This document shows positions 53,449-62,174 of a stretch of DNA of 64,000 bases, one piece after another. The DNA is from Gammaproteobacteria bacterium (GTDB lineage: Bacteria > Pseudomonadota > Gammaproteobacteria > Pseudomonadales > Pseudohongiellaceae), in assembly GCA_009692305.1 (NCBI GenBank), contig SHZK01000006.1, positions 1 to 64,000 on the forward strand, read 5' to 3'. Each line of letters opens with the position of its first letter. Position 1 is the first letter of the stretch. A program made the translations under genes and the position numbers. The notes under the pieces are model-generated. The model worked only from the letters and a program-made list of their open reading frames with translations. It did not search any database and was not told the DNA's origin.

Positions 53449-54816
53449 CTAGTTGCCAGCGACAGCGCGATCTTCCTTGGTCTTGCGCTCCGCTGCCATG
53501 GTTTCGTAGCCAGCATCGTCAAGATGAGTCACGGCTATCCAGGCGTGGGACATTTCATCACCAGTGCGACTGCCGTCGAATACCCACTGATCCGGATCAG
53601 GATTGTTAGGGTTGTCGGCGGTATTGTCGTACCACTGCTTGATTACCAGTACGGCACCAGCTGGTACCAATGGCGCTTCATCGGGTGAGTAGATGTGGCT
53701 GTGATGCCAGGTTGCGCTCCAGTTGGACACCTGGCTGATTTGCGTGGTGCGACCGGTTTCCGGATAGAAAATTTCCAGAGAAGCGGCATTCATGCGCAGG
53801 TGCCCATGGGGCTGGTAGCTGTCGATGCGCACTGGATGGTCAAAGGAATGGAATCCTTGAGTCATGGTGTAGCCATTCGGTGGAATCACCAGGAAATTGT
53901 TCTCATAACCTTCACGCATCAGGTAGGCGCGCAGATCCTGTTTGTAGGGCTTGGACTGCTCGATGAAGTCTTCATCATGAAACCAGATAGCCAGTTCCAC
54001 CACGTTGTCTTCGATCATGGTGCCATTAGCGGAAGGGCCAACGCCGCCAGGGAACATATGAATGTCCCAGTGCACGCGTGCGTCTTTCGGTAAAGTGCGG
54101 CACACGCCGTCCGGCATTAACTCGCCCCATTTACCCATGGCGTATTCAGTCAGGTAGCCGTAAGCCTCGTAATCACCATTTTCATCGGGTACCAGGATAT
54201 CGGTGTTGGCGTGATGCACAACGGCGCGGGCGTCACCACGCGGTTTGACCTGGGCAGCCTTGATGCAACGGTCCTGGGTCAGACCGGTTTCAACGTAGTG
54301 TTTGCTCCACAGGTCATTGCCGTTGGCGGGAATGTCGATAGCAACTGAAGGAATAATCAGGCTGGGTGCGCCCAGTTCGGCGGCAAAGGTCCAGGCGTTG
54401 GGATCGGGCAGGTTTGCCGGGGGTGGGACCACGTCCACATCACCCAGCGGTGAGCCCTGATTTACCCAGGCGACTACCGTATCGATTTCAGCTTGCTCCA
54501 GCCGCCAGTCACCCGTGAGGTTCTGCAGGCCAATGCCATGGTCATAGGCATAGGGTGGCATTTCCCGGTTCGCCACTTTGTACTGGATCAGTGGTGCCCA
54601 CGGGCGTACTTGTTCAAAGTTGGTCAGTTGCATGGGGCCTATGCCACCTTCACGATGACATACCACACAATTCTCATTCAGGATCTTGGCGACGTGAGAG
54701 TTATAAGTGATGGCATCGTCCTGGGCGCTGGCAGTGCCAATGCACAAAAGTGACACCAACCCGGTTACCAGGGTAAAGCTCAATCTGATATTTGCTGTGT
54801 TCAGCCATGTATGCAT
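53449..54816 (-). CDS. Exported c-type cytochrome fused to a copper type II monooxygenase-like domain
   Basis: A 455-residue precursor with a signal peptide (about 1-31), a haem motif CVVCH (50-54) in a short cytochrome-like domain (KILNENCVVCHREGGIGPM), and a C-terminal part with paired histidines: VVHHAN (201-202), HWDIHMFPGG (249, 253), QPHGHLRMNA (337, 339) and WHHSHIY (370-373). This arrangement resembles ascorbate-dependent copper monooxygenases (PHM/DBM-like). The copper part is my reading from the motifs, and hydroxylase activity is not shown. Confidence 0.68.
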   Translation of the reverse strand: MHTWLNTANIRLSFTLVTGLVSLLCIGTASAQDDAITYNSHVAKILNENCVVCHREGGIGPMQLTNFEQVRPWAPLIQYKVANREMPPYAYDHGIGLQNLTGDWRLEQAEIDTVVAWVNQGSPLGDVDVVPPPANLPDPNAWTFAAELGAPSLIIPSVAIDIPANGNDLWSKHYVETGLTQDRCIKAAQVKPRGDARAVVHHANTDILVPDENGDYEAYGYLTEYAMGKWGELMPDGVCRTLPKDARVHWDIHMFPGGVGPSANGTMIEDNVVELAIWFHDEDFIEQSKPYKQDLRAYLMREGYENNFLVIPPNGYTMTQGFHSFDHPVRIDSYQPHGHLRMNAASLEIFYPETGRTTQISQVSNWSATWHHSHIYSPDEAPLVPAGAVLVIKQWYDNTADNPNNPDPDQWVFDGSRTGDEMSHAWIAVTHLDDAGYETMAAERKTKEDRAVAGN

Positions 54817-54965
54817 GATTACTCCGTACTCGAGAGCGTAGCGAATGAGGATGAGACCCGGGAATACTAAAGGACGGTTCCAGAAATGTCCATGAGGAAA
54901 GCAGCCTTGCAGGACACCTCAGGGGACTGAATTCAGCTGTTTGCGAGAACTATCCCGCGAATGGT

Positions 54966-55397
54966 TTAGCAGAAGCCGCGGGATAGGCAGTTGCCACCCT
55001 CAACCCATTGAATCGGTGGCTCGAAGTTTTGCGCGGTTAAGGTGTAGTTGGTGCCATCGAGTGCGCTACCGTCGTTTTTCCAGGTTACCCTGATCTCGCC
55101 GGAGTGCACATGGATGCCATGGGTGGTTTCAGTCCGTTCCTGCGCGAATGGAATACCATTTTCGCCTTCCTGGATGGCATCCATATCGGCAAGTCGGCCA
55201 GCCTGCACCGCGATGACAATGAAATTCTGGTGCACACTGAGCGCCAGCAAGGCTTCGGTGAATGCCGCCCGATTGCGATAGGTCTGATACGCGGGTAATG
55301 CCACTGCGGCGAGTATGCCGAGGATTGCTACCACGATCATGAGTTCGATCAGAGTAAAACCCCGATTGTGCTTTTGTGCGAAGCGTCAGCAAGTCAT
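54966..55397 (-). pseudogene. Type IV pilin-like protein, interrupted by an early stop (paralogue of 19972-20391)
   Basis: The frame encodes [33 protein letters not shown] and ends [14 protein letters not shown] followed by a cysteine pair (NCLSRGFC). The only ATG in frame before the prepilin site is at 55397, giving M-T-C, then TGA at codon 4 (55386-55388), then [15 protein letters not shown]. No ATG, GTG or TTG lies between the stop and the prepilin cleavage site. CGA to TGA would explain it. So this copy cannot make a normal prepilin unless the stop is read through. Confidence 0.82.
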
Positions 55398-55408
55398 GAC
55401 AGCAAGCA

Positions 55409-55996
55409 TTACTCGAATACCACTTCGTGGGAATTATTGGGCACGTAAATTGCAACCATGCCATACGCGCCAGGATTGGGATGCGACACCCGCACCACAT
55501 CGCCTGTGGTTGCAATGACGTTCGGACCATTCGATTGTGGGCAGCGCACCGATTGATCGGGAGTCTGGCCGCGCGACAGCATGTAGCCTATTTCCTCAAA
55601 TACCAGGCGGCAGTCTTCCAGCGCCTGCTCAGATGCGCGGGCGGCGGCCACTGCCGGGTCAAATTCAAACACAGTGGGATAGGCATAAAGCATCAATGAG
55701 AAAAACAGCATCGATGCCGCGCCGCCGATGCCCAGCCAGATGATGCCGCGGTCCCGCGTATCCCTGGTTTTGGCGACGGGTATGTTGGTGGTTTCCACCA
55801 TAGTGGAGGGACGACTATCGTCCTTCTTGAATAAATCCGACTTGGCAGTGACGAAGCGTTCAGACTCAATGGCTTTGGCGCATTTTTCGCAATAGACCCC
55901 GATTTCGGAAAAATTCGAGCACATACCGCACAGCTGTTTGTCACAGCGGCTGCAAGATTCAATGCTGGGGGCATTTGGATGGTTGTAACAGGCCAA
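55409..55996 (-). CDS. B-box/zinc-ribbon membrane protein (intact copy)
   Basis: The 195-residue protein has an N-terminal double zinc-binding motif (CYNHPNAPSIESCSRCDKQLCGMC, GVYCEKCAKAIESERF) of the B-box type, a linker, one membrane helix (about 90-112), and a periplasmic C-domain with two cysteines (ALEDCRLVFEEIG, VRCPQSNGPN) ending in RVSHPNPGAYGMVAIYVP. The broken paralogue is at 19332-19943. In both loci it neighbours a pilin-like gene and a PQQ dehydrogenase gene. A role in pilus assembly or an envelope complex is only a guess. Confidence 0.72.
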   Translation of the reverse strand: MACYNHPNAPSIESCSRCDKQLCGMCSNFSEIGVYCEKCAKAIESERFVTAKSDLFKKDDSRPSTMVETTNIPVAKTRDTRDRGIIWLGIGGAASMLFFSLMLYAYPTVFEFDPAVAAARASEQALEDCRLVFEEIGYMLSRGQTPDQSVRCPQSNGPNVIATTGDVVRVSHPNPGAYGMVAIYVPNNSHEVVFE

Positions 55997-56252
55997 GGTA
56001 CGTTCCTTTCATTTCAAGCTGGCTGATTCTAACAGCAGCTCTCAATAATCGGCGAGTTTAAAAAGTAAAAGTGCGGAAGCCGCCACATTTTTTTCCGTGA
56101 ATTTTTGCCAGCCGCCTGAATTGTTCCGCTTATGCAATCTCGCTATATTTTTCATTGCAATCCAATTAGTCTTGAGCGTTGATCTTCGAGCTTGCGGTAA
56201 CAGGTAATTAGAAGCGCAGTGAACCGAAATCTAATAACAAGAGAGCAGATAT

Positions 56253-58049
56253 ATGCACAAGCAACTGCACGAACAGCGTTCATATAGTTTGCAGGTGCGA
56301 CTCCTGCTTCTGTTGGGATATGTCCTGTGTGGCGCGGCCACGGCGCAGGCCCCAGCCACCTTTCCACCAGTGACCGATGCCATGCTGCAAAATCCCGCCG
56401 CGTCCGATTGGCTGATGTGGCGCAGGACTCTGGATAGCTGGGGTTACAGCCCGCTGGACCAGATCGACCGCAACAACGTCGACCAGCTGCGCCTGGTGTG
56501 GACGCGCAATCTGGCAACCGGCACCGGCGAGATTACGCCACTCGCCTATAACGGTGTGCTCTACATTCCCCAGGCGAATGACGTCATTGAGGCGCTCGAT
56601 GCCATTACCGGCGACCTGATCTGGCAATATCGCCGCGCCATTCCGGAGGGGCTGTACGAGCAGGTCGGCGGCAATGCCGCGAACAATCGCAACCTCGCCA
56701 TATATGCCAACCTAATTATCAATACCAGTGATGACAACTTCGTGTTTGCGCTCGATGCGCAGACCGGTGCGACGGTGTGGGAAACGCAGATCTTTGACTA
56801 CAAGGTCCATGCCGCCACGCACAGCTCGGGACCGATCATTGCTGATGGTCGCGTTATCAGCGGCCGCAGTTGCCGACCCTGGGGTGGACCGGATGCCTGT
56901 GTCATTGCCGCGCACGATGCCTTAACCGGTGCCGAACTGTGGCGGCGTCGATTGATTCCTGCCCCAGGTGAACCCGGCGATGAGACCTGGGGTGATGTGC
57001 CTTTCGAGGGCCGCCAGCATGTCGGCTCATGGATGGTGCCGAGTTACGACCCGGAACTTAAATTGATCATCCTCGGTACCTCGGTGACTTCACCGGCACC
57101 AAAATTCTTCCTCGGCGGTCCGGAAAATACCCACCTCTATCACAACTCGACTTTGGCACTGGATGTCGAGACCGGGGAGATCAGGTGGCATTACCAGCAT
57201 CTGGTGGATAACTGGGATCTGGATCATCCGTTTGAACGCTTGCTGGTGGAGACACGCGTCACGCCCGATCCGGCTGCGGTTAGCTGGATCAATCCGAACC
57301 TGCGCGCGGGTGAGGTGCGCAAGGTAATAACAGGCATTCCTGGGAAGACCGGCATCGTCTATACGCTCGACCTTGCTACGGGTGAATTCCTGTGGGCGAC
57401 ACCTACAGTGTTCCAGAATGTGATCAACGAGATTGATGGCGCGACCGGCGCCGTGACAGTAAATCCCGAAGTCGTGTTCCGCGAATCCGAACAGATAGTA
57501 TTTGTGTGTCCAACCTGGACCGGCGGCAAGGATTGGGAGGCCGGGGCCTATAGCCCGCTAACAAATATGATGTATTACCCGCTGCGTAACACTTGTGCCC
57601 AGATGATTGCCACGGCAAATTTCGAGAGTGACACAGTGCAGACCCTGACCGATGGGCAAGGCGGGCTCCCGAACTATTCGCTCGCCGCGCGTCATCAGAT
57701 CGCACCGGGTACGGAAAATCTTGGCACTGTGCGTGCGATCTCGGCGGAGACCGGTGTCACCAAATGGTTGTTTGAGCAACGCGCCGGCACCATGTCACTG
57801 GCGGCGACCGGTGGTGGTCTTGTATTCGGTGGGGATTCGAACGGGCGCTTCCGCGCCCATGACCATGACACAGGAGAAGTGTTATGGGAGATTAATCTTG
57901 GCTCATCGGTGAGCGGCTATCCGGTGACGTATTCAGTCAATGGTAAACAGTATGTGGCGGTGAACACCGGCGGTGGTCAGATCAACCTGACACCGGAGTT
58001 GCAGCCAAGCAGGGGCACCAATCTGTTTGTGTTTGCGTTGCCGGATTAG
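56253..58049 (+). CDS. PQQ-dependent dehydrogenase, exported (copy 2)
   Basis: The 598-residue precursor has a signal peptide (about 1-32) and an eight-bladed quinoprotein fold: WLMWRRTLDSWGYSPLDQIDRNNVDQLRLVWTRNL, ALDAITGDLIWQYRR, GRSCRPWGGPDACVIAAHDALTG, HLVDNWDLDHPFERLL, and GYPVTYSVNGKQYVAVNTGG. It has no haem domain. It belongs to a different branch from the quinoprotein at 17416, being closer to alcohol-dehydrogenase-type quinoproteins. AAGAGAG precedes the ATG. Confidence 0.86.
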   Translation: MHKQLHEQRSYSLQVRLLLLLGYVLCGAATAQAPATFPPVTDAMLQNPAASDWLMWRRTLDSWGYSPLDQIDRNNVDQLRLVWTRNLATGTGEITPLAYNGVLYIPQANDVIEALDAITGDLIWQYRRAIPEGLYEQVGGNAANNRNLAIYANLIINTSDDNFVFALDAQTGATVWETQIFDYKVHAATHSSGPIIADGRVISGRSCRPWGGPDACVIAAHDALTGAELWRRRLIPAPGEPGDETWGDVPFEGRQHVGSWMVPSYDPELKLIILGTSVTSPAPKFFLGGPENTHLYHNSTLALDVETGEIRWHYQHLVDNWDLDHPFERLLVETRVTPDPAAVSWINPNLRAGEVRKVITGIPGKTGIVYTLDLATGEFLWATPTVFQNVINEIDGATGAVTVNPEVVFRESEQIVFVCPTWTGGKDWEAGAYSPLTNMMYYPLRNTCAQMIATANFESDTVQTLTDGQGGLPNYSLAARHQIAPGTENLGTVRAISAETGVTKWLFEQRAGTMSLAATGGGLVFGGDSNGRFRAHDHDTGEVLWEINLGSSVSGYPVTYSVNGKQYVAVNTGGGQINLTPELQPSRGTNLFVFALPD

Positions 58050-58070
58050 CGATCACTGACCCCATTGATT
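58048..58070. repeat. REP-like half element
   Basis: CACTGACCCCATTGATTAG lies between the PQQ dehydrogenase stop and the trkH stop. The trkH stop codon is at its edge. Confidence 0.55.
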
Positions 58071-59523
58071 AGTAACGCCAGAACAGAGGGGAAAATAATG
58101 CCAAAACAGTGAAATACTCTAAACGACCAAGAACCATGGCGGCTGATAATATCCAAATGCCCACATCACTTACCGGCTGAAAATTATTTAGCAGCGCACC
58201 AAAAGCGGGACCAGTCAAATTCAGGCTCGCGGCAGTAGCCGAAATAGACTCAAGAAAACCCAAGCCGGTCGCCATCAACAGCAGCGTAACAACTATCGAA
58301 CTGAGCGCGGCGAAGGTCATAAACCCCATCACAGCTTCTCTTACCGAGGGCCCAACCGCTTTACCATTATAAAAAATTGAAAATAAGCCGCGCGGATGTA
58401 CCAACCGATAGAACTGTAGACGCATCATCTTGAACGTCAAAATATTTCGTACGATTTTGTTACCACCCGCAGTGGAGCCGGCACAGCCACCCAGGTAAGC
58501 AACAAAAATAAGGAGCAGTATTGTCGGCTGAGGCCACTGGCTCATATCTGCGGCAACAAAACCCGTACTGGTAATGAACGAAATCAACATAAAAAAAGCA
58601 TAACTCAAGGATTCGCCGAAACTCTCGTAAACTTCCATTAGAAAAAGGTAAACGGCGAGCGCCAACCCCAAAAAAGCGATGATCAGCAAAAATGTTCGGG
58701 TCTCGTCATCGCGCCAATAGGGCCTGAATGATTTTCGGTGCAGTACCACATAGTGCAGTGCAAAATTGAACGCACCCAACAACATGAATACGTTGGCTAT
58801 GGCCAGCAGTAAGTGGCTCTCAAAAAATCCCATACTACTATCGTGAGGTGAGAATCCCCCTGTCGCCACTGCAGCGAAGCTGTGGCCAATTGCGTCAAAA
58901 GCCGACATTCCGCCAAAATAGAATGACAATGCACACAGCGCTGTTAATAAGAGATAGATGTACCAGAGGTAGTGCGCCGTTTTGGCCACGCGCGGCGCCA
59001 GTTTGTCGTCTTTAATCGGGCCGGGAGTCTCCGCCTTCAGCAAGCGCATATCGCCGACGTCCAGCATCGGCAAGACGGCCACCACAAAAATCACGACGCC
59101 GAGCCCGCCTATAAAATTGAGGAATTGGCGATACATCAAAAAACTTTTGGGCATGGAATCCAAGCCCGTCAGAATCGTAGATCCGGTGGTGGTTAAGCCG
59201 CTGACCGATTCAAATACCGCGTCAGAAAAATTAACGCCAGTAATGAAATAAATGGGTAGCGCCCCTAAAAGCCCCATCACCACCCAGGTTAAAGTGGCAA
59301 ACAACAGCGCATCGCGAAACGAAATGCGACTGAAGCCGGCGGTACGCCGAAACGCCAATACAATCATCGCGGCCGCCATGGTGGCCAAACCTGTTTTAAA
59401 GAAGACGGTGCTCAAGTTATCGTCAAACAGGGAAAGAGAAAGCACGCCAAAAATGACTTGGACAAATCCCATCCACAGCGTGGGGATCGCCAATAAACGT
59501 ATCGTATTTTCTAAATTGACCAT
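58069..59523 (-). CDS. trkH: Trk-type potassium uptake protein TrkH
   Basis: A 484-residue membrane protein with the four selectivity-filter-like loops of TrkH (SVSGLTTTGSTIL, FAAVATGGFSPHDSSMG, SFITSTGFVAADMSQW, SLNLTGPAFG) and the K-conserving NFIGGLGVVIFVVAVLPMLDVGDMRLLKAETPGP segment. It moves potassium inward with the cytosolic regulator TrkA, which is not in the window. Confidence 0.95.
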   Translation of the reverse strand: MVNLENTIRLLAIPTLWMGFVQVIFGVLSLSLFDDNLSTVFFKTGLATMAAAMIVLAFRRTAGFSRISFRDALLFATLTWVVMGLLGALPIYFITGVNFSDAVFESVSGLTTTGSTILTGLDSMPKSFLMYRQFLNFIGGLGVVIFVVAVLPMLDVGDMRLLKAETPGPIKDDKLAPRVAKTAHYLWYIYLLLTALCALSFYFGGMSAFDAIGHSFAAVATGGFSPHDSSMGFFESHLLLAIANVFMLLGAFNFALHYVVLHRKSFRPYWRDDETRTFLLIIAFLGLALAVYLFLMEVYESFGESLSYAFFMLISFITSTGFVAADMSQWPQPTILLLIFVAYLGGCAGSTAGGNKIVRNILTFKMMRLQFYRLVHPRGLFSIFYNGKAVGPSVREAVMGFMTFAALSSIVVTLLLMATGLGFLESISATAASLNLTGPAFGALLNNFQPVSDVGIWILSAAMVLGRLEYFTVLALFSPLFWRY

Positions 59524-59533
59524 AGCGGGTTGT

Positions 59534-59658
59534 GAATCAAAAGGGTCAGAATCAAAGGAGAATCAAAGGAGAATCAAAGGGGTCAGAGTACCTTGATTTC
59601 AGCGCAATCACTGGATCAAGTTACTCTGACCCCTTTAATTCGCAAGACTTGACCCCGG
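59534..59658. repeat. REP-like hairpin with tandem 11-bp head
   Basis: Three tandem AATCAAAGGAG-like units lead into AAAGGGGTCAGAGTACCTTGAT, which pairs with ATCAAGTTACTCTGACCCCTTT after a loop holding GCAATCACTGG. CAAGACTTGACCCC follows. The arrangement mirrors that at 13676-13787. Confidence 0.8.
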
Positions 59659-59665
59659 TGTTTGC

Positions 59666-60721
59666 TTAATTGCTGGTTCCATAAGTAGGCGCATAGGGAA
59701 CACCATCTGTTTCGGCACGGCGTGCACCAGCAAGAATGCCGGGCATTGCGTAATTGCCTTCATGACAGGCGTATTCAAATACTTTTTCATCGGTGCGACT
59801 CATGGGTAATTCGCCACTCCAGCTCTGCGAATAATTCTCCGGATCATTGACCGTAAACTGATAGAGAATCACATCATCACTCACGCGTGTGAAACGCTCT
59901 GTCACATGCATGGTGGTAGAACCGATAAACCGATGGGTCAGGGAAGAGCGCATACTTTCCTGAGGATGAAAACCGGTGGTTTCAACGACCAGCGTGTTGC
60001 CTTCATAGCGGCCAATGGAATCGCCCATCCACTCGTTAAAAGGCGGGTCGCGGAACTGCCCGTCCAAGCGAATAATTCGAGCATCGTGGTTCATCTCTGC
60101 CAGCAGCATGACATGGTCTTTGGTCTGCACGATCTGCGTCAGATTATTGTAGGCAACAGGTAGCTTGGGTGGCCCGGCCGTGGAACCAAAACCAACGAGA
60201 CAGCGTTCAGCCAGGGGCCTGACTTCGGGACCGTCATAGGTTTCACGCATCTGCATATCAGCAGCAAAATTGCCGCGGCCTGACTCGCTGAAAGGTAATT
60301 TACCGTCAGCAGGATCGACCAGAATTGAGGAGCGGATTTCACCGTTGACAACAGCCAGGCGATTGCCCGGATCCATCCAGAAATTGTTATAACCGCCCAC
60401 ATTGACGCCGGGGCGTGGCGCTTCCCGTTCGGGATCACTGGGTGCGTCACTGGCTTCGTTACGCGTGTCTATCATCGCTTCAAACTGCATGGCTTCTTCG
60501 CTGGAGAGAACCAGTCTGCCGTTATAACGATCCGGACGCTCCAACACCGTCTGCGATGCTATATTCCAGTTACCCTGCAGATCCGGAATTCCCCATTCTG
60601 TCAGTGGCGGGGTGTAGCTGTTCTGCGCCAGCACTGACATGGAAAAAAACACAGTCGCTGTAAGTGGCAATGAACGTACAAGTTCAGCCGCGCGGATTAT
60701 TTTTGGTATTGATGTCAACAT
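59666..60721 (-). CDS. Secreted protein of an uncharacterised family (copy 2 of 3)
   Basis: The 351-residue precursor has a leader of about 32 residues (ending SVLAQN). It shares with copy 1 (371-1333) the start LTEWGIPDLQGNWNIASQTVLERP, the GGYNNFWMDPG segment, AERCLVGFGSTAGPPKLP-AYNN, RYEGNTLVVETTGF, VTERFTRVSDDVILYQFTVND and YACHEGNYAMPGILAGARR. The function is unknown. It stands alone between two REP-like clusters. Confidence 0.75.
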   Translation of the reverse strand: MLTSIPKIIRAAELVRSLPLTATVFFSMSVLAQNSYTPPLTEWGIPDLQGNWNIASQTVLERPDRYNGRLVLSSEEAMQFEAMIDTRNEASDAPSDPEREAPRPGVNVGGYNNFWMDPGNRLAVVNGEIRSSILVDPADGKLPFSESGRGNFAADMQMRETYDGPEVRPLAERCLVGFGSTAGPPKLPVAYNNLTQIVQTKDHVMLLAEMNHDARIIRLDGQFRDPPFNEWMGDSIGRYEGNTLVVETTGFHPQESMRSSLTHRFIGSTTMHVTERFTRVSDDVILYQFTVNDPENYSQSWSGELPMSRTDEKVFEYACHEGNYAMPGILAGARRAETDGVPYAPTYGTSN

Positions 60722-60840
60722 AGAAATTCACTCATCACTAAAGCATGTATATTGATGCACGTGCTGTTACTACCGCTTCAGGTTGGCAGTCTAACTGCCT
60801 GATCTGTCACTTGCCAGTGTATGTTATCGTGCTAAAAGAG

Positions 60841-60900
60841 GAATCGGGGGTCAGGCCTTGCATGGCAATCACTGGATCAAATTACTCTGACCCCATTGAT
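60841..60900. repeat. REP-like inverted pair
   Basis: GGGGTCAGGCCTTG on the left and AAATTACTCTGACCCC on the right enclose GCAATCACTGGATCAA, the same core found at 27512 and 59604. Confidence 0.7.
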
Positions 60901-60940
60901 TGATTATTGATTTTTCTGGGACTCATTAAGGAGACAAAAG

Positions 60941-61252
60941 ATGTCAGATGTTGCTGTATACATGGTGGTGAATTTGCACGTCACCGACGCCTCGAGCTAC
61001 CGCCAATATGAAAAAGGCTTCTTCCCGATACTGAAGCGATATGGCGGGGAGTTCGTAACCTACGACGACAACGCCTCGACACTGGAAGGTGTTTGACCAC
61101 GCACAGGCCGCATGATCCTTTTTAAGTTTCCGTCCGAAGTAAAGGCCCGTGCCTGGTATGCCCACCCCGAGTACCAGGCGCTGTCCGCACATCGGCGTGC
61201 GGGCACGAGGCTGGAGTTTCTGACGATGCTGCGGGGGCTGCCGCCGCGCTGA
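60941..61252 (+). pseudogene. DUF1330 family protein, interrupted by a stop codon
   Basis: From ATG 60941 (after AAGGAG) the frame encodes a normal DUF1330 protein of 103 residues: YMVVNLHVTDASSYRQYEKGF, LKRYGGEFVTYDD, PRTGRMILFKFPSEVKARAWYAHPEYQALSAHRRAGTRLEFL. Codon 52 is TGA (61094-61096), where relatives would have an arginine or similar (EGV-stop-PRTGRMIL). I see no hairpin after this TGA, so I read it as a nonsense mutation and not selenocysteine. Confidence 0.8.
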
Positions 61253-61288
61253 ACGACTGTGCGCAGCCGCGCTTGTCCTGCATTCATC

Positions 61289-61546
61289 TTGCTCCGGGCG
61301 CAGGAAATCTTCCATGGCTGCCGCGTCGAATTGATCCAGAAAGTGCAGGTCGACACCTGCCGACAAGCCCTTGCCCGCACCCCGCAGGATTATCACCCGC
61401 ACCGAAGTGTCGGCATCAGCTAGGCGCAAGGCGGCGTGGTACTCGCGCGTCGATTTTTCATCGATCAGGTTCAGCGGTGGACGGTCGAGCACGATCTCGG
61501 CGATGCCGGCAGCCACGCTATAGTTGAGGGTGTCAAAGGTGGTCAT
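61289..61546 (-). pseudogene. Enoyl-CoA hydratase/isomerase, N-terminal fragment
   Basis: From ATG 61546 the frame encodes VAAGIAEIVLDRPPLNLIDEKSTREYHAALRLADADTSVRVIILRGAGKGLSAGVDLHFLDQF, the first third of a crotonase-fold protein including the AG-x-D oxyanion segment. After about 86 codons the homology ends (FLRPEQ) and the frame runs on antisense to the DUF1330 gene to 60944. The rest of the gene has been lost. It begins 31 bp after the UGSC gene on the same strand, so it was once part of that operon. A 15-bp tandem (GTCAAAGGTGGTCAT) is present around its start. Confidence 0.78.
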
Positions 61547-61577
61547 GTCAAAGGTGGTCACGTCAAAGTTAGCTGCG

Positions 61578-62105
61578 TCATTTTCTCTGTAATACCAGCG
61601 CGTCGATGGCATCGAGCGTGGTGCTGGCGTGTGCATCAAGTTCAGCGCTGGTGGCGCTGCTAACGGGATGCTCGATGATCGCGAATCCGTAACCGGACAT
61701 GCCCAGCACGCGCGCCATCAATTCTGCCGCACTGACAAACTTCGATGTCATCACACCCACCGCCGGAGTGCCGATGCGTTCGCAGCTGATCGCGTCATGC
61801 AGACTGCATGACGAGCAACTGCCTCAGTCACCGAGACCGGTAATAGCCAGATCCCAGTCTCTGGCCGCGTCAATGAAATCCTGTTGCGCCGGGGCGCTGT
61901 AGTTTGACTTGGAGCGCAGCACGACTTCGGCAACCTGCCAGCGCTCTTTCAGCAGACGCTCGAGATGGGCGAAGAATACCGGCGTGCCTTCCTTGCCGTT
62001 GGAGATGAAGCCGACTCTCTTGCCTTTCAAGGAACTGATTCCTTTCGCTGGTTGAATTTCCTGCAGGTTGGATTCGCTGGTGGGGTCCAATACCTGAATT
62101 GTCAT
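61578..62105 (-). CDS. UGSC-motif protein, probable selenoprotein (in-frame TGA read as Sec94)
   Basis: One continuous frame of 175 codons runs from ATG 62105 to the stop at 61578 with a single TGA at codon 94 (61824-61826). The residues around it read ITGLGD-U-GSCSSCSLHDAISCERIGTPAVGV. The UGSC/CGSC family has selenocysteine or cysteine in exactly this place, as I remember from selenoproteome surveys of marine metagenomes. Before it lies an alpha/beta segment (LKGKRVGFISNGKEGTPVFFAHLERLL); after it VGVMTSKFVSAAELMARVLG. Ignoring the TGA would cut the protein just before its only motif. A SECIS-like hairpin follows at once. Function is unknown; the Sec with nearby cysteines suggests redox or selenol chemistry. 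The selA, B, C and D genes are not in the window. Confidence 0.85.
61782..61826 (-). promoter_or_regulatory. Bacterial SECIS-like hairpin directly after the Sec TGA
   Basis: After the TGA (61824-61826) and one base, GCAGTTG (61816-61822) pairs with CAGCTGC (61782-61788, one G-U). Inside, CGTCATGCA (61805-61813) pairs perfectly with TGCATGACG (61793-61801) around a GTC loop (61802-61804). The distance from TGA to the loop is 19 nt, within the range for bacterial SECIS. The apex GCA-GUC-UGC is much like that of E. coli fdhF (GCAG-GUC-UGC). The bulged U known from fdhF is not obvious here. Confidence 0.78.
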
Positions 62106-62174
62106 AGTGAAAAGTCTTCCAATTATTTATCTGTGTAATTCATGTTAGCGTTTGCATTATGTTAGCCAAGTTGC

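Noticed and set aside
55386-55388. TGA near the pilin start as selenocysteine
   Set aside because: It falls in the prepilin leader, where Sec makes no sense, and no SECIS-like hairpin is apparent.
61094-61096. TGA in the DUF1330 gene as a second selenocysteine codon
   Set aside because: No stable hairpin follows the TGA, and the surrounding residues (EGV-x-PRTGRM) do not suggest a redox site. A nonsense mutation is simpler.
60944-61639. The 231-codon frame as a whole enoyl-CoA hydratase
   Set aside because: Only the first part is related to crotonases; the rest is antisense to the DUF1330 gene.
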